From contig JADKFU010000001.1 of the NCBI GenBank assembly GCA_016717285.1, positions 620,001-684,000 on the forward strand: 64,000 nt of DNA, read 5' to 3'. The stretch is from Chitinophagaceae bacterium (lineage in GTDB: Bacteria; Bacteroidota; Bacteroidia; Chitinophagales; UBA10324). The position numbers and the translations under genes are program-made. Positions 26,496 to 36,303 of this stretch are shown here, piece after piece (position 1 is the stretch's first letter; the number at the start of each line of letters is the position of its first letter). Under the pieces are notes generated by a model. The model saw nothing but the letters and a program-made list of their open reading frames with translations. It did not search any database and was not told where the DNA came from.

Positions 26496-28592
26496 ATGAA
26501 GTGGATACTTACCTGCATTATTTTGAGGGTTCTTTTCAATATGTCTGCTACGGCGCAGGCATCTTTTGACCGCGAAACGATCAATGTCGGTAACATAGGT
26601 TTTTCTGTCACCAATGCCGGAACTATCGGAAGGCCCGATGTGGTGAATGACCCCCAGGGTGAACCTTCCATGGAATATCCCATCAATTCCGGCATTGAGC
26701 ATTTGTTTGAAGGTGGATTGTGGATTGGCGCATTGGTAAACGGACAAACTGCAGTTTCAACTGCGGCCATTGATGCACCAAGCGGTTATACCACAGGTGC
26801 TTCCGGATTTGAGTTTACTTCCGCCATCGGCAACCTCATTCAACAAAAGTCTACACTTTCTTACAGCGATTATTTTTCTGTGGATGCTGTCTCACACCAG
26901 GATATGATTATTGATTTCACAGATGCAAACACGATTGTTCCCGGCACCACCATTCCAATCGCTGATCATACTTTTCCTTTAGCGGCAGATGTACATCTTG
27001 AATGTTATGCTTACAACTACTCTTATGCTGATTACTTTGTCATTCTTAATTATACCATCACTAATAATTCAACCAATGCATGGGATTCGGTTTGGATGGG
27101 CACATGGACGGATCTTGTGATAAGAAATGTGAATGTTGCGACAGATAATGGCTCTGCTTTTTTTAATAAAGGCGGTGGTGGATTTATTGATTCGTTGTCC
27201 GCCATTTATGCATTTGATGTGAATGGTGATCCTGGTTATACCAACTCCTATGGCGCAAGTCAATTCCTTGGTATTGAATGGCGCGATCAATTCATTCACC
27301 CAAACAACGCCGCGAATGTGGCTGCTGCCGGATTCCCGGCGCCGCGGGTGAATGGCAATTTCTGGAATTTCAAAACTTTCGATGGATCACAATATGGAGC
27401 GCCCATTGATGATATTCAGCGGTTTGATAAGTTGAAAACAAGTATTGACTTTACCGATCCCGGCACCGTAACTTTTCTGCAGAATCCTTCCAACCGCGTA
27501 CAGTTGATTTCCGCCGGACCGATTGTTCAAGTTTTACCCGGAGAGTCTTTTACGTATGTGATAGCTATGGTGTGTGCAAAACAACTTGAAACCGGTGGCA
27601 CCTCAGGTCCTGATAAGGATACTGAATATGCAAAGAGTGAATTGTTTAATCATCTCGATTGGGCAAAACGAACTTATCTGGGTGAAGATGCAAACGAAAA
27701 CGGTAAACTGGATGCTGGAGAAGATCTGATTGCGAATGGAATACTTGACCGGTATATATTACCTGAACCTCCCGCTACGCCCAAGGTGAAGATAATTCCT
27801 GCATCAAATAGTGTTAAGATTTATTGGGATAACCGGGCAGAATATTCCATAGATCCGATTTCGAGAGAAATGGATTTTGAAGGCTACCGGATTTACCGTT
27901 CGAATGCAGGTGATGATGTTCAACAAATAAGCACACAGAATCAGATTGCCCAGTGGGATAATCCTGGTAATTCTATCGGCTACAATAATGGATTTGAAGC
28001 CATTCGATTACCATCTCCCATGTATTTTGAAGGGGATACGACTGCCTACCAATACAAGTTTGAATTGAATAATTTATTGAACGGATGGCAATATGTTTTT
28101 ATCATTACTGCTTTTGATCAGGGCGATCCGGCACTGGCACTTACCTCACTGGAATCGTCTTTTGTGGAGAATACATTTCGTGTTTGGTCAGGTACCGCTG
28201 TAAACAATTTTGAAGAGAAAAATCAGTCAACGAAAGTAGGAGTGTACCCGAATCCGTATAAAGTCTCTGCGTCGTGGGATGGCCCGTCTTCAGAAACAAA
28301 AAAGATTTATTTTTATAACCTTCCGCAACAATGCGAAATCAGGATTTACACTTTGGCCGGCGATATAGTGGCGACACTCAATCATGATGCTGCAGATTAT
28401 AATGGTTCTGACATTCAATGGTATGCAAACTATGCGGGAAGCACAGACCAAAGAATTCTACCCGGCGGAGAACATGCCTGGGATATTCTATCAGAAAGCA
28501 AGCAAAGCATTTCGCAGGGCATCTATTTGTTTTCAGTGAAGGATTTAAGCAGCAACATTATTCAGGAAGGACAGTTTGTGGTGATAAAGTGA
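26496..28592 (+). CDS. Secreted protein with type IX sorting domain and fibronectin-III-like region
   Basis: A 698-residue protein exported by Sec and then by the type IX system. The ATG at 26496 begins the signal peptide (ending SATAQ); the longer frame from 26385 is inside the previous gene. Residues to about 400 are a large beta-rich region I cannot name. At about 405 a calcium-loop-like sequence 'DANENGKLDAGED' appears, then a fibronectin-III-like module ('VKIYWDNRAEYS...FEGYRIYRS'). The tail from 'VGVYPNPYKVSAS' to 'GQFVVIK' is a type A sorting domain (about the last 115 residues). The substrate is unknown. The next gene is also a type IX cargo protein. Confidence 0.8.
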   Translation: MKWILTCIILRVLFNMSATAQASFDRETINVGNIGFSVTNAGTIGRPDVVNDPQGEPSMEYPINSGIEHLFEGGLWIGALVNGQTAVSTAAIDAPSGYTTGASGFEFTSAIGNLIQQKSTLSYSDYFSVDAVSHQDMIIDFTDANTIVPGTTIPIADHTFPLAADVHLECYAYNYSYADYFVILNYTITNNSTNAWDSVWMGTWTDLVIRNVNVATDNGSAFFNKGGGGFIDSLSAIYAFDVNGDPGYTNSYGASQFLGIEWRDQFIHPNNAANVAAAGFPAPRVNGNFWNFKTFDGSQYGAPIDDIQRFDKLKTSIDFTDPGTVTFLQNPSNRVQLISAGPIVQVLPGESFTYVIAMVCAKQLETGGTSGPDKDTEYAKSELFNHLDWAKRTYLGEDANENGKLDAGEDLIANGILDRYILPEPPATPKVKIIPASNSVKIYWDNRAEYSIDPISREMDFEGYRIYRSNAGDDVQQISTQNQIAQWDNPGNSIGYNNGFEAIRLPSPMYFEGDTTAYQYKFELNNLLNGWQYVFIITAFDQGDPALALTSLESSFVENTFRVWSGTAVNNFEEKNQSTKVGVYPNPYKVSASWDGPSSETKKIYFYNLPQQCEIRIYTLAGDIVATLNHDAADYNGSDIQWYANYAGSTDQRILPGGEHAWDILSESKQSISQGIYLFSVKDLSSNIIQEGQFVVIK

Positions 28593-28694
28593 TTGTGAAT
28601 AGTAAAAAGTGAATAGTGAATCGTTAATATCGTAATTTCAACAATAATATTTTTCAACAAAACATTAAACCTCCATTTCAAAAATTAAACTACC

Positions 28695-30863
28695 ATGAAG
28701 AATTTTTTACTCAGTTGCGCTTTTTCATTATTGTGCATTTCCTCCTCTTTTGCGCAATATCCTTTGGTCAGCATCCACGACCTGCAATACATTGATGCTC
28801 CAAGTCTTGCTATAGGAGTTGATACCTCTATTTACTATCTCGACACGGTTCAAGTGGAAGGAATAGTAACTTTTGATCCATGTGACTATGGACTGAGTAC
28901 TACCGGTGGCCGTGTTGGAACGTGGTTGCAGGATGGCGCCGGCGGAGCGTTCAATGGGGTACATGTGTTGATTGATGCCGCTGCTATCGGTTACACACCG
29001 GGTTTAAACACATTAAATAATGATGTGCAGTTCATTGATAATTTTCAGGTAGGTAACAAAGTGAAGTGCACCGGAATTGTTAGCAACTTCGGCTTAACAG
29101 GCGCTCCTGTTCCAGGCAATAGTCAGATTCTGCTTCTGCCGGTAGCTTCTTCAATTACCGGAATTGGGCAGGCTGTGCCAACACCTCCATTACTTACCAT
29201 CAATCAATTCAGCCAAAATGATGGAACGGGCGGACAAATTATCCAACGCACCACCGGTGAACAGTGGGAAGGAACGTATGTACAGTTTAACAATGTGCAG
29301 GTGGTTGATATTTCTTACGGTACAGGAAGCAGTACAGGAAGAGTATTCTGGAGCATTCAGGATCAAAGCGGAAATAAGATACAAATACGTGACGTGTCAG
29401 GTTGGATGAGAAATGATACCAGTGATAATTTCTGTACTTCATCAGGATCGAATACGCCAACAGCGTGGGATGTTGCTCCATATGCCAATGCAACCATCTC
29501 ATTTGTCAAGGGCCAGATAGTAGAGTATTGTTCTACTACGAGTGGTTGTAATTATGCTGTTTCACCAAGGGATTTTAATGACATTGGTGTAATTACAGCA
29601 GCTCCACCGATCATCACCAATGTGAACCTGAGTAATCCTGTTCCATCAACCTCGGAAACACAAACAGTTTCGGCAAACATTACTGATGTAGATGGTTCTG
29701 TTACAAGCGCTACTTTATATTATTCCGTTGGATTAGGTAACGCGACTTTTTCTTCTGTGGCAATGTCAGGCAGTGGTTCAATCTGGAGCGGTACGATCCC
29801 TGCCATCACTACTGACAGTGTTTATGTCAACTATTGGATCAAGGCTCTTGACAATGGCGGCAATCATGCGAACTATCCTGATTCATTGGCAACAGGTTCA
29901 TTTTACTGGGTAAATAACAGTGGTATCAATTCCATAAAAGATGTACAATGGAATCCCACCGGAAATGGGACTCCGGTGTATGCCAATAAAACTTTAAGTG
30001 ATATTGATGTGGAAGGAATTGTCATGTCAACCACAGGATTTCTTGATCTTGGCCTGGTAACGATCCAGGATGGAGAAGGTCCCTGGCATGGAATATTTAT
30101 GCGTGGACAAAATCTGAGTACGCTTCAGCGTGGCGACAAAATCAAGGTGACTAAAGCGAAAATCTATGAGAATTTTAATGTCACTTATCTCGACAGCACT
30201 ACTTATACAGTTGTTTCAACAGGCAATACACTTTATAATGCCTATGGAGGACTCAGCACAGAATCTGTTCGTTTGGGAGTTTTTGATGAGACCGAGCCTT
30301 ATGAAGGATCGCTGGTTGGTTTTGATGTTGTTTACGTTGTGAATCAAAATCCGGATAATCCCAGCACATTTGGCGAATGGTCAGTTGATGCAAATACCAC
30401 CGATAACCTGGGAATGCGTTGTGATGATTATTCAAATGATATTGGTTTTGATTTTGGTTTGGACTCATTGTCGCTCAATCAAAATCTTGGCTATATCTAC
30501 GGCATCATGTATTACAGTTTCAGCAATTGGAAAATTTTACCAAGAAACAAAAATGACATCGAAGGCTATCAAACATTAACAGGTATTGGAAATGATCCCC
30601 ACCATCAATTGAATGGAGTGAAATTATATCCTAATCCGGCTACTGATCAATTCGATGTAGCATTCGATCTGAAACAGGCTGAAAACCTGACTATTGAATT
30701 GGTTGATGTTTCGGGTAAACTGATAAAGCAATTAAATAGTAATTACAAGTCAGGATTCAATCAGGTAAACATTGCAGCCAACACGCTACTGAATGGCATT
30801 TATTTCCTTCATATAAAGGGAGATGGCTTCAGCTATGCTACCAAATTGGTGATAGCTAAATAG
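28695..30863 (+). CDS. Secreted protein with OB-fold-like repeats and type IX sorting domain
   Basis: A 722-residue exported protein. It has a signal peptide (residues 1-20, ending SFAQ). Two similar segments, 'VQVEGIVTFDP...GVHVLI' (about residue 53) and 'IDVEGIVMSTT...GIFMRG' (about residue 436), look like copies of a small OB-fold-type domain found in Bacteroidota secreted nuclease-like proteins. Between them is an Ig-like region (about 310-400). The last 75 residues, from 'VKLYPNPATDQFDVAF', are a type A sorting domain. No catalytic motif was seen. A strong terminator follows. Probably surface-anchored or secreted. Confidence 0.8.
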   Translation: MKNFLLSCAFSLLCISSSFAQYPLVSIHDLQYIDAPSLAIGVDTSIYYLDTVQVEGIVTFDPCDYGLSTTGGRVGTWLQDGAGGAFNGVHVLIDAAAIGYTPGLNTLNNDVQFIDNFQVGNKVKCTGIVSNFGLTGAPVPGNSQILLLPVASSITGIGQAVPTPPLLTINQFSQNDGTGGQIIQRTTGEQWEGTYVQFNNVQVVDISYGTGSSTGRVFWSIQDQSGNKIQIRDVSGWMRNDTSDNFCTSSGSNTPTAWDVAPYANATISFVKGQIVEYCSTTSGCNYAVSPRDFNDIGVITAAPPIITNVNLSNPVPSTSETQTVSANITDVDGSVTSATLYYSVGLGNATFSSVAMSGSGSIWSGTIPAITTDSVYVNYWIKALDNGGNHANYPDSLATGSFYWVNNSGINSIKDVQWNPTGNGTPVYANKTLSDIDVEGIVMSTTGFLDLGLVTIQDGEGPWHGIFMRGQNLSTLQRGDKIKVTKAKIYENFNVTYLDSTTYTVVSTGNTLYNAYGGLSTESVRLGVFDETEPYEGSLVGFDVVYVVNQNPDNPSTFGEWSVDANTTDNLGMRCDDYSNDIGFDFGLDSLSLNQNLGYIYGIMYYSFSNWKILPRNKNDIEGYQTLTGIGNDPHHQLNGVKLYPNPATDQFDVAFDLKQAENLTIELVDVSGKLIKQLNSNYKSGFNQVNIAANTLLNGIYFLHIKGDGFSYATKLVIAK

Positions 30864-30886
30864 TAATTGAGATATTAAACAATTTC

Positions 30887-30932
30887 AAAATTCCAAAGAA
30901 GTTTCTTTATAGCTTCTTTGGAATTTTTTTTT
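30887..30932 (+). terminator. Strong rho-independent terminator
   Basis: A 15-bp perfect stem, AAAATTCCAAAGAAG (30887-30901) with CTTCTTTGGAATTTT (30913-30927), an 11-nt loop, and a T-run to 30932. It closes the gene at 28695-30863. Confidence 0.88.
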
Positions 30933-31067
30933 AACTACTTCCCTGAAAAATTAAGATAGCAGTAGTAAGGCCATTGAGCCATCCAGGCATCTATTCATTA
31001 AGCCATAAGGCTTCGGAAATCCTGTCATAACAAGCTGCTCCATTTTTGCAGATTTTTCCACCATCTG

Positions 31068-31117
31068 CCATTTCGTGCCAAAATTTTCCCATGGCATACT
31101 AAATGTTAGTACCTTCG
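31068..31117 (+). promoter_or_regulatory. groES-groEL promoter region with inverted repeats
   Basis: A TACCTTCG -7 box lies at 31110-31117, about 44 bp before groES. Overlapping it is the palindrome TACTAA-ATG-TTAGTA, and just upstream is TGCCA...TGGCA. No CIRCE element (TTAGCACTC-N9-GAGTGCTAA) is present, so if HSP control exists here it does not use the classical HrcA operator. Confidence 0.45.
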
Positions 31118-31161
31118 CCGTCCAAAAAAAATCACTTTAAACTTAAAATCAATCAATAACT

Positions 31162-31440
31162 ATGTCAAAAGTAAGCCTCAGGCCCTTGGCTGACCGCGTG
31201 TTGGTAAAACCAGCGGATGCCGAAGAAAAAACAAAAGGTGGGATCATCATCCCTGATACTGCGAAAGAAAAACCCATGAAGGGGAAAGTAATCGCTGTCG
31301 GAAATGGTAAAAAGGACGAACCCATGACGGTGAAAGCCGGCGATACGGTTCTTTATGGCAAGTATGCCGGAACAGAAATTACCATTGACAGCAATGAATA
31401 CCTGATCATGCGTGAATCAGACATCTTCGCTATCGTTTAA
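31162..31440 (+). CDS. groES: Co-chaperonin GroES
   Basis: A 92-residue heptameric lid for GroEL that closes the folding chamber. Its family signature 'LRPLADRVLVKPADAEEKTKGGIIIPDTAKEKPMKG' (split around the mobile loop) and the terminal 'YLIMRESDIFAIV' are complete. The start is the ATG at 31162. It forms an operon with groEL, 102 bp downstream, and the spacer between them is an AT-rich 'gttaatcgtcattcgttaatt' repeat tract with no terminator. Confidence 0.98.
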   Translation: MSKVSLRPLADRVLVKPADAEEKTKGGIIIPDTAKEKPMKGKVIAVGNGKKDEPMTVKAGDTVLYGKYAGTEITIDSNEYLIMRESDIFAIV

Positions 31441-31542
31441 AAAGTTAGGAGTTAATCGTCATTCGTTAATTGAAAACGAGCATCGGTTAACTTGAGTTTT
31501 CGACAATTAATAATTAACCAATAACCAATAATTTTAAAAGTT

Positions 31543-33174
31543 ATGTCAAAAATAATCACCTATACCACGGATGCCCGTGACCGCCTTAAGAAAGGGGTTG
31601 ACTCGCTGGCTGATGCTGTGAAAGTTACCCTTGGTCCTAAAGGACGTAATGTAGTTATTGAAAAGAAGTACGGTGCACCGCTGATCACCAAAGATGGTGT
31701 TACGGTAGCCAAAGAAATTGAACTCGAAGATCCCATCGAAAACATGGGCGCACAAATGCTGAAAGAAGTAGCTTCAAAAACTGCTGATATTGCAGGTGAT
31801 GGAACTACTACTGCTACGGTGCTTGCTCAGGCAATGATTACTGCAGGATTGAAGAATGTTGCTGCAGGTGCCAATCCTATGGACCTGAAACGCGGTATGG
31901 ACAATGCTGTAAGCAAAGTGATTGATAACCTGAAATCTCAATCTCAGAATGTTGGCAACGACAATAAAAAGATTGAGCAGGTTGCAACCATTTCTGCCAA
32001 TAACGACAGTGAAATCGGAAAGCTGATTGCTGAAGCAATGGCCAAAGTGAAGAAGGAAGGAGTAATAACCGTTGAAGAAGCGAAAGGAACAGAAACAACA
32101 GTTGAGATTGTGGAAGGAATGCAATTCGATCGTGGTTACCTGTCACCGTATTTCGTAACTAATCCTGATAAGATGGAAGCCGATTTAGAGCGTCCATATA
32201 TCCTTATTTACGATAAGAAAATAAGTTCCATGAAAGACCTGCTTCCGATTTTGGAGAAGGTAGCTCAGACTGGTGCGCCCTTATTGATTATAGCGGAAGA
32301 CCTCGAAGGCGAAGCTCTTGCAACACTCGTTGTCAATAAGATTCGCGGCACCTTGAAAGTAACGGCTGTGAAAGCTCCGGGCTTTGGTGATCGCAGAAAA
32401 GAAATGCTGGAAGACATTGCCAAACTTACCGGCGGTATCGTGATCAGCGAAGAACAGGGATATAAACTGGAAAGCGCTACAGTAGCTTATCTTGGTAAAG
32501 CTGAAAAAATTGTAGTGGATAAAGACAATACGACAATCGTAAATGGTGCCGGTAAAAAAGCCGACATACTTGCACGTGTTAACCAGATCAAAGCGCAGAT
32601 TGAAACTACTACCAGCGATTATGACAAAGAAAAATTGCAGGAACGTCTTGCAAAGCTTAGCGGTGGTGTTGCTGTAATGTATATCGGTGCTGCTTCTGAA
32701 ATGGAAATGAAAGAGAAGAAGGCACGTGTTGACGATGCATTGCATGCTACACGCGCTGCTGTGGAAGAAGGAATTGTTCCGGGTGGTGGAGTGGCCTATA
32801 TCCGCGCTATCGAATCATTGGATAAGTTAAAATCAGCCAATGAAGATGAAGAAACCGGAATCCAGATTGTTCGCCGTTCGCTTGAAGAACCTCTTCGCCA
32901 GATTGCCGCTAACGCAGGATTGGAAGGAAGCATCGTGGTTCAAAAAGTGAAAGAAGGCAAAGGTGATTTTGGATTTAACGCTCGCACGGAAGTCTATGAA
33001 AAAATGCTTGCTGCCGGTGTTATTGATCCTACCAAGGTTACACGTGTTGCATTGGAAAATGCGGTTTCAATCGCTTCCATGTTGCTTACAACGGAGTGTG
33101 TAATCGTTGATAAACCTAAGGAAGATAAAGCTCCAGCAATGCCTCCTGGCGGAATGGGTGGAATGGATTATTAA
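31543..33174 (+). CDS. groEL: Chaperonin GroEL
   Basis: A 543-residue ATP-driven chaperonin forming a double heptameric ring. Nucleotide-binding motifs 'KVTLGPKGRNVVIEK' and 'GDGTTTATVLAQAM' (catalytic Asp near residue 86), and the hinge and apical signatures 'LLIIAEDLEGEALATLVVNK' and 'AVKAPGFGDRRKEMLEDIA' are all present. The C-terminal tail is short, 'PPGGMGGMDY', rather than a long GGM repeat. It is cotranscribed with groES and followed by a terminator at 33234-33269. Confidence 0.98.
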   Translation: MSKIITYTTDARDRLKKGVDSLADAVKVTLGPKGRNVVIEKKYGAPLITKDGVTVAKEIELEDPIENMGAQMLKEVASKTADIAGDGTTTATVLAQAMITAGLKNVAAGANPMDLKRGMDNAVSKVIDNLKSQSQNVGNDNKKIEQVATISANNDSEIGKLIAEAMAKVKKEGVITVEEAKGTETTVEIVEGMQFDRGYLSPYFVTNPDKMEADLERPYILIYDKKISSMKDLLPILEKVAQTGAPLLIIAEDLEGEALATLVVNKIRGTLKVTAVKAPGFGDRRKEMLEDIAKLTGGIVISEEQGYKLESATVAYLGKAEKIVVDKDNTTIVNGAGKKADILARVNQIKAQIETTTSDYDKEKLQERLAKLSGGVAVMYIGAASEMEMKEKKARVDDALHATRAAVEEGIVPGGGVAYIRAIESLDKLKSANEDEETGIQIVRRSLEEPLRQIAANAGLEGSIVVQKVKEGKGDFGFNARTEVYEKMLAAGVIDPTKVTRVALENAVSIASMLLTTECVIVDKPKEDKAPAMPPGGMGGMDY

Positions 33175-33233
33175 GAGTCATGAGTAGTTAGTGCTAATTA
33201 GTTAGTAATTGCAAATGCTCTTATTTCAATTTT

Positions 33234-33269
33234 AAAGGTGGTTCTTGCGAAAGCAGGAATCACCTTTTT
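33234..33269 (+). terminator. Rho-independent terminator after groEL
   Basis: AAAGGTGGTTC (33234-33244) pairs with GAATCACCTTT (33257-33267) with one G-T wobble, followed by a T-run. It lies 60 bp after the groEL stop. Confidence 0.75.
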
Positions 33270-33497
33270 CTTTTCTATACATCATCTTGGTCAGGCACAG
33301 CAATTTTTTTTTAAGGACACTTTCATGGAAGAACTATCAAAATGAATGTTGCTGTTGCAGCCATCCAGAATCCTAAAAACCAGCTTTTTATTGTGAATGA
33401 TTTCCGGAGGCTTGAAAAAACAGGGTTTAACAGGTGTGTAACCAATCAAGTCCCGAAAAAATGTAAGGCCAATTCAACATGAAATCTGGCAAGAGAG
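33270..33497. other. Gap between groEL terminator and beta-barrel gene
   Basis: No gene, repeat or structured element could be supported here. Together with the terminator it completes the 323-bp gap after groEL. Confidence 0.4.
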
Positions 33498-34508
33498 TTA
33501 CCGGTGACTCTTCCTTTTATAATATTGCTTTCCCCTACTATGATTAAACATCTCATGAGTTGCCTTTATTCTATGCGCGTAAATACCATGCTTACCACTA
33601 AAACCGGATGAAGACATGCTGTTGTTGAAAAGAAGATACGAGATTGAAAACTGCATCATAAAATACTGATCCTTATTCGCATCGCCACGTTGTTGACCGG
33701 GAGCCGTGATATATCCATAAAATTCTTCAGGATCTTTTTCATCCGACCTTCTTGAAATTTCATAAGCCAATGAAGCAGTTGCAGGGTCTGAAAAATAATT
33801 ATTGAACTGATCCTGGGAAGCATATGAGGTGCTCACATCATCCATATAATCAGTCATTGTAAAACAATTGCGAAATTCAAAACCAAGGATTGCGCTTTGT
33901 GTCAGGTTATACCTAAAACCAAATCCTACCGGGAAAACAGCCTGAATAAGTGAATAGGGTTTTACATTAAGACTATCAAAACCCTGACCTTCTGTATGCA
34001 ACGGTTGTAATTCAATGAGGTTGCCATTGTAAATGGTTTTAGGATTGAAATGCATCACTCCAACGCCGGCCAAAATATATGGGGCAAACCGGTAACGTTT
34101 TGATCCAGGCTCAAAATGTTTGAAGTTTAATTCTGCTGTGACTGCGCCTTCCATCAATGTTGACTGAAAGCTGAGGTTTCTGTACCACCGGTACCATTCC
34201 GGTGAAAATTGCGCTGTGGGTTGAATGAGAGAATCATTTCCCGCTATACCGGTATAGGTAAATGAAGTTTTAATGGTAAGTAAACCCCCAACATAATACC
34301 TGAAGTGGATTGATGCAGCAGGCTTTAACAGCGAAGTTTCAAGGTCGAAAACAAAAGGTCTTCCGATGTAATTTGCACCTCCAAGGTCACCCAAAAATCC
34401 GGTGACGCCGCCATCGATACCGATTTCCAACGCCTGCGCATTGGTATAAGTGGAATGCAGACAGAGCATTACAATTACCATAAGTCCGGCAAAACCAGGA
34501 ATTTTCAT
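33498..34508 (-). CDS. Outer-membrane beta-barrel protein, paralogue 1
   Basis: A 336-residue protein from the ATG at 34508, the start of the signal peptide 'MKIPGFAGLMVIVMLCLHS'; the longer frame from 34583 is unlikely. The rest has alternating-residue strands and reads like a porin-type or OmpW-like outer-membrane barrel. The motif 'GVTGFLGDLGGAN-IGRPF' near the N-terminus is shared with the neighbouring gene at 34734-35729, and the two are clearly duplicates across almost the full length. The C-terminus here lacks a final aromatic residue and ends in a basic tail. The transported or bound molecule is unknown. Confidence 0.75.
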   Translation of the reverse strand: MKIPGFAGLMVIVMLCLHSTYTNAQALEIGIDGGVTGFLGDLGGANYIGRPFVFDLETSLLKPAASIHFRYYVGGLLTIKTSFTYTGIAGNDSLIQPTAQFSPEWYRWYRNLSFQSTLMEGAVTAELNFKHFEPGSKRYRFAPYILAGVGVMHFNPKTIYNGNLIELQPLHTEGQGFDSLNVKPYSLIQAVFPVGFGFRYNLTQSAILGFEFRNCFTMTDYMDDVSTSYASQDQFNNYFSDPATASLAYEISRRSDEKDPEEFYGYITAPGQQRGDANKDQYFMMQFSISYLLFNNSMSSSGFSGKHGIYAHRIKATHEMFNHSRGKQYYKRKSHR

Positions 34509-34733
34509 CTTCAATTGAAAGTGTTTGCCAAATGTATAAAATTTGGAACAGTAAGATAATGACGAGCATTCTAAATGAAGCAATATCTAAAGACAAGTCA
34601 TAAAAAAACAATTGATGTTATTACACAATGCATTAGGAGATAAGCTGGTGCAAGAACAAAATGAAAGTGTTAGAGCATCTGCAGGGTAACTTGTACGTAA
34701 TAGTATTTCAGGATTTAAAAGCCGTAGTGCTTG

Positions 34734-35729
34734 TTAGTGGTGCTTGGCTTTCTTATGCTTTTTATGCTTAAACATCTGACTTGTTGAATGCACTTTGTGT
34801 GGAAATATATGGGATTTATTTCCGGCTTGAGAACCAAATCTGTTATTGAAGAGGATATATGAAATTGAAAACTGTGTCGTGAAATACTGATCTTTATTAG
34901 CGTCGCCGCGTTGTTGACCAGGTGCAGTTACATCCTGATAGAAGCCTTCCGGATCCTTTTCATCTGCCCTCATTGATAACTCATACGCTAAAGAAGCAAC
35001 TTCCTGATCAGAAAAGTGCTTGCTGAACTGATTTTGTGAAACATAGGAAGTGCTGACGTCATCTATGTAATCGGTAAGCGTGAAATAGTTGCGGAATTCG
35101 AAACCAAAAACAAAGCTTTTCGAAATGTTGTATCTCAAGCCAACGCCTACCGGGAAAACAGGTTGAATGAGTGAGTAGGGTTTAATATCTACACTGTCAA
35201 ACCCCTGACCTTCTGTATGAAGGGGCTGCAGTGCTACCAATGCGCCATTGTAGGATGCTTTAGGATTAAAATATATCATCCCGATTCCCGCTAAAACATA
35301 CGGCGCAAATCTATATCGCATGGAGCCGGGTTCAAAATGCTTCAGATTTAATTCTCCTGTAATTGCGCCTTCTATAAGTTGCGATTGAAAGCTGAGATTG
35401 CGATACCATCTATACCATTCAGGTGAAAAGTCTTCTGATGGTTGAATGAGCGAATCATTTCCGGCAACATTGCTATAACTGAGGGAACCCTTGATCGAAA
35501 AAAGTCCGCCCACATAATATCTGAAATGAACGGAAGCAGCCGGTTTTGTAAGCGACGTTTCCAGGTCGAAAAAGAATGGTCGTCCGATTGCATTTGCACC
35601 ACCGAGGTCGCCCAAAAAGCCGGTAACTCCTGCATCAACGCCCATGTCAAGAGCCTGAGAACGTAACATGGAAGTCTGAAGACAAAGCATCAGTATAAGC
35701 AGCAGTTTTACAAAACTGGGTTTAAGCAT
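34734..35729 (-). CDS. Outer-membrane beta-barrel protein, paralogue 2
   Basis: A 331-residue paralogue of the gene at 33498-34508, transcribed in the same direction and upstream of it. It has a signal peptide (to about residue 25, ending LRSQA), then 'GVTGFLGDLGGANAIGRPFFFDL'-type repeats of strand and turn. Most differences from its neighbour are conservative. The C-terminal 20 residues are His/Lys-rich ('MFKHKKHKKAKHH'), unlike a normal barrel end, so this tail is probably periplasmic. Duplicated genes 225 bp apart suggest tandem duplication followed by divergence. Confidence 0.75.
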   Translation of the reverse strand: MLKPSFVKLLLILMLCLQTSMLRSQALDMGVDAGVTGFLGDLGGANAIGRPFFFDLETSLTKPAASVHFRYYVGGLFSIKGSLSYSNVAGNDSLIQPSEDFSPEWYRWYRNLSFQSQLIEGAITGELNLKHFEPGSMRYRFAPYVLAGIGMIYFNPKASYNGALVALQPLHTEGQGFDSVDIKPYSLIQPVFPVGVGLRYNISKSFVFGFEFRNYFTLTDYIDDVSTSYVSQNQFSKHFSDQEVASLAYELSMRADEKDPEGFYQDVTAPGQQRGDANKDQYFTTQFSISYILFNNRFGSQAGNKSHIFPHKVHSTSQMFKHKKHKKAKHH

Positions 35730-35886
35730 CAGCTTTTTAGTGTTTCACAAATCTATACAATTTGCAACATCCGGATCCTTTTGAAAAACGTAAAATGAGT
35801 TGAATTCTTTCTAAATGCAGCTAAATGGTTAGCCGTATTTTAAAAATGAATAATATTAAACCTACTGATTTTAACTGCAATTTCTT

Positions 35887-36192
35887 TTAATGAGTTTTCA
35901 TTTCTGTGATGGTGACAAAAGGATAATGCAGGTTTGCAAAAAGACCACAGGTAAACGTATCACCGGTTAATACAAATGAAGTCAGAACTTCCTTCCCGTT
36001 CATCATATACAGGCTGTCCAGATTCTCAGGACTATAGTGTCCGTTATCGGTTTCCAGCAACCATCCGCAGCCATCCGCAGCAACAACGCCTGCAAAAATT
36101 ATTTTTGCATTCACCAAACCCTCTTCTTTTTTGCAGGAAAAAAACAATATTTCAAGACAAACAAAAAACAATAAATACTTTTTCATCTTCAA
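35887..36192 (-). CDS. Small lipoprotein of unknown function
   Basis: A 101-residue protein with a lipoprotein signal ending in FFSC (acylated Cys near residue 20), followed by 'KKEEG'. The start may be the first ATG (36192) or the one at 36186. The mature 80 residues contain two Cys ('DGCGWLL' and 'TFTCGLF') that could form a disulphide. I recognise no family. It is downstream of acn on the same strand, beyond a bidirectional terminator, so it is probably transcribed separately. Confidence 0.65.
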   Translation of the reverse strand: MKMKKYLLFFVCLEILFFSCKKEEGLVNAKIIFAGVVAADGCGWLLETDNGHYSPENLDSLYMMNGKEVLTSFVLTGDTFTCGLFANLHYPFVTITEMKTH

Positions 36193-36303
36193 TTATTTAT
36201 TAAGTGATTAATGGACGACGTATAGAAAATCAATCTTCACGATTTTCACACTTGTTAAGCATTTCTCCAATAGTTACGGTGGATATCGATTGATAGTCCA
36301 GAC

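Noticed and set aside
31068..31161. CIRCE/HrcA operator before groES
   Set aside because: The TTAGCACTC half-sites are absent; only shorter, different palindromes are present.
32281..32745. 154-residue ORF on the minus strand within groEL
   Set aside because: It is antisense to a highly conserved gene and has no family features; the frame is open by codon bias of groEL.
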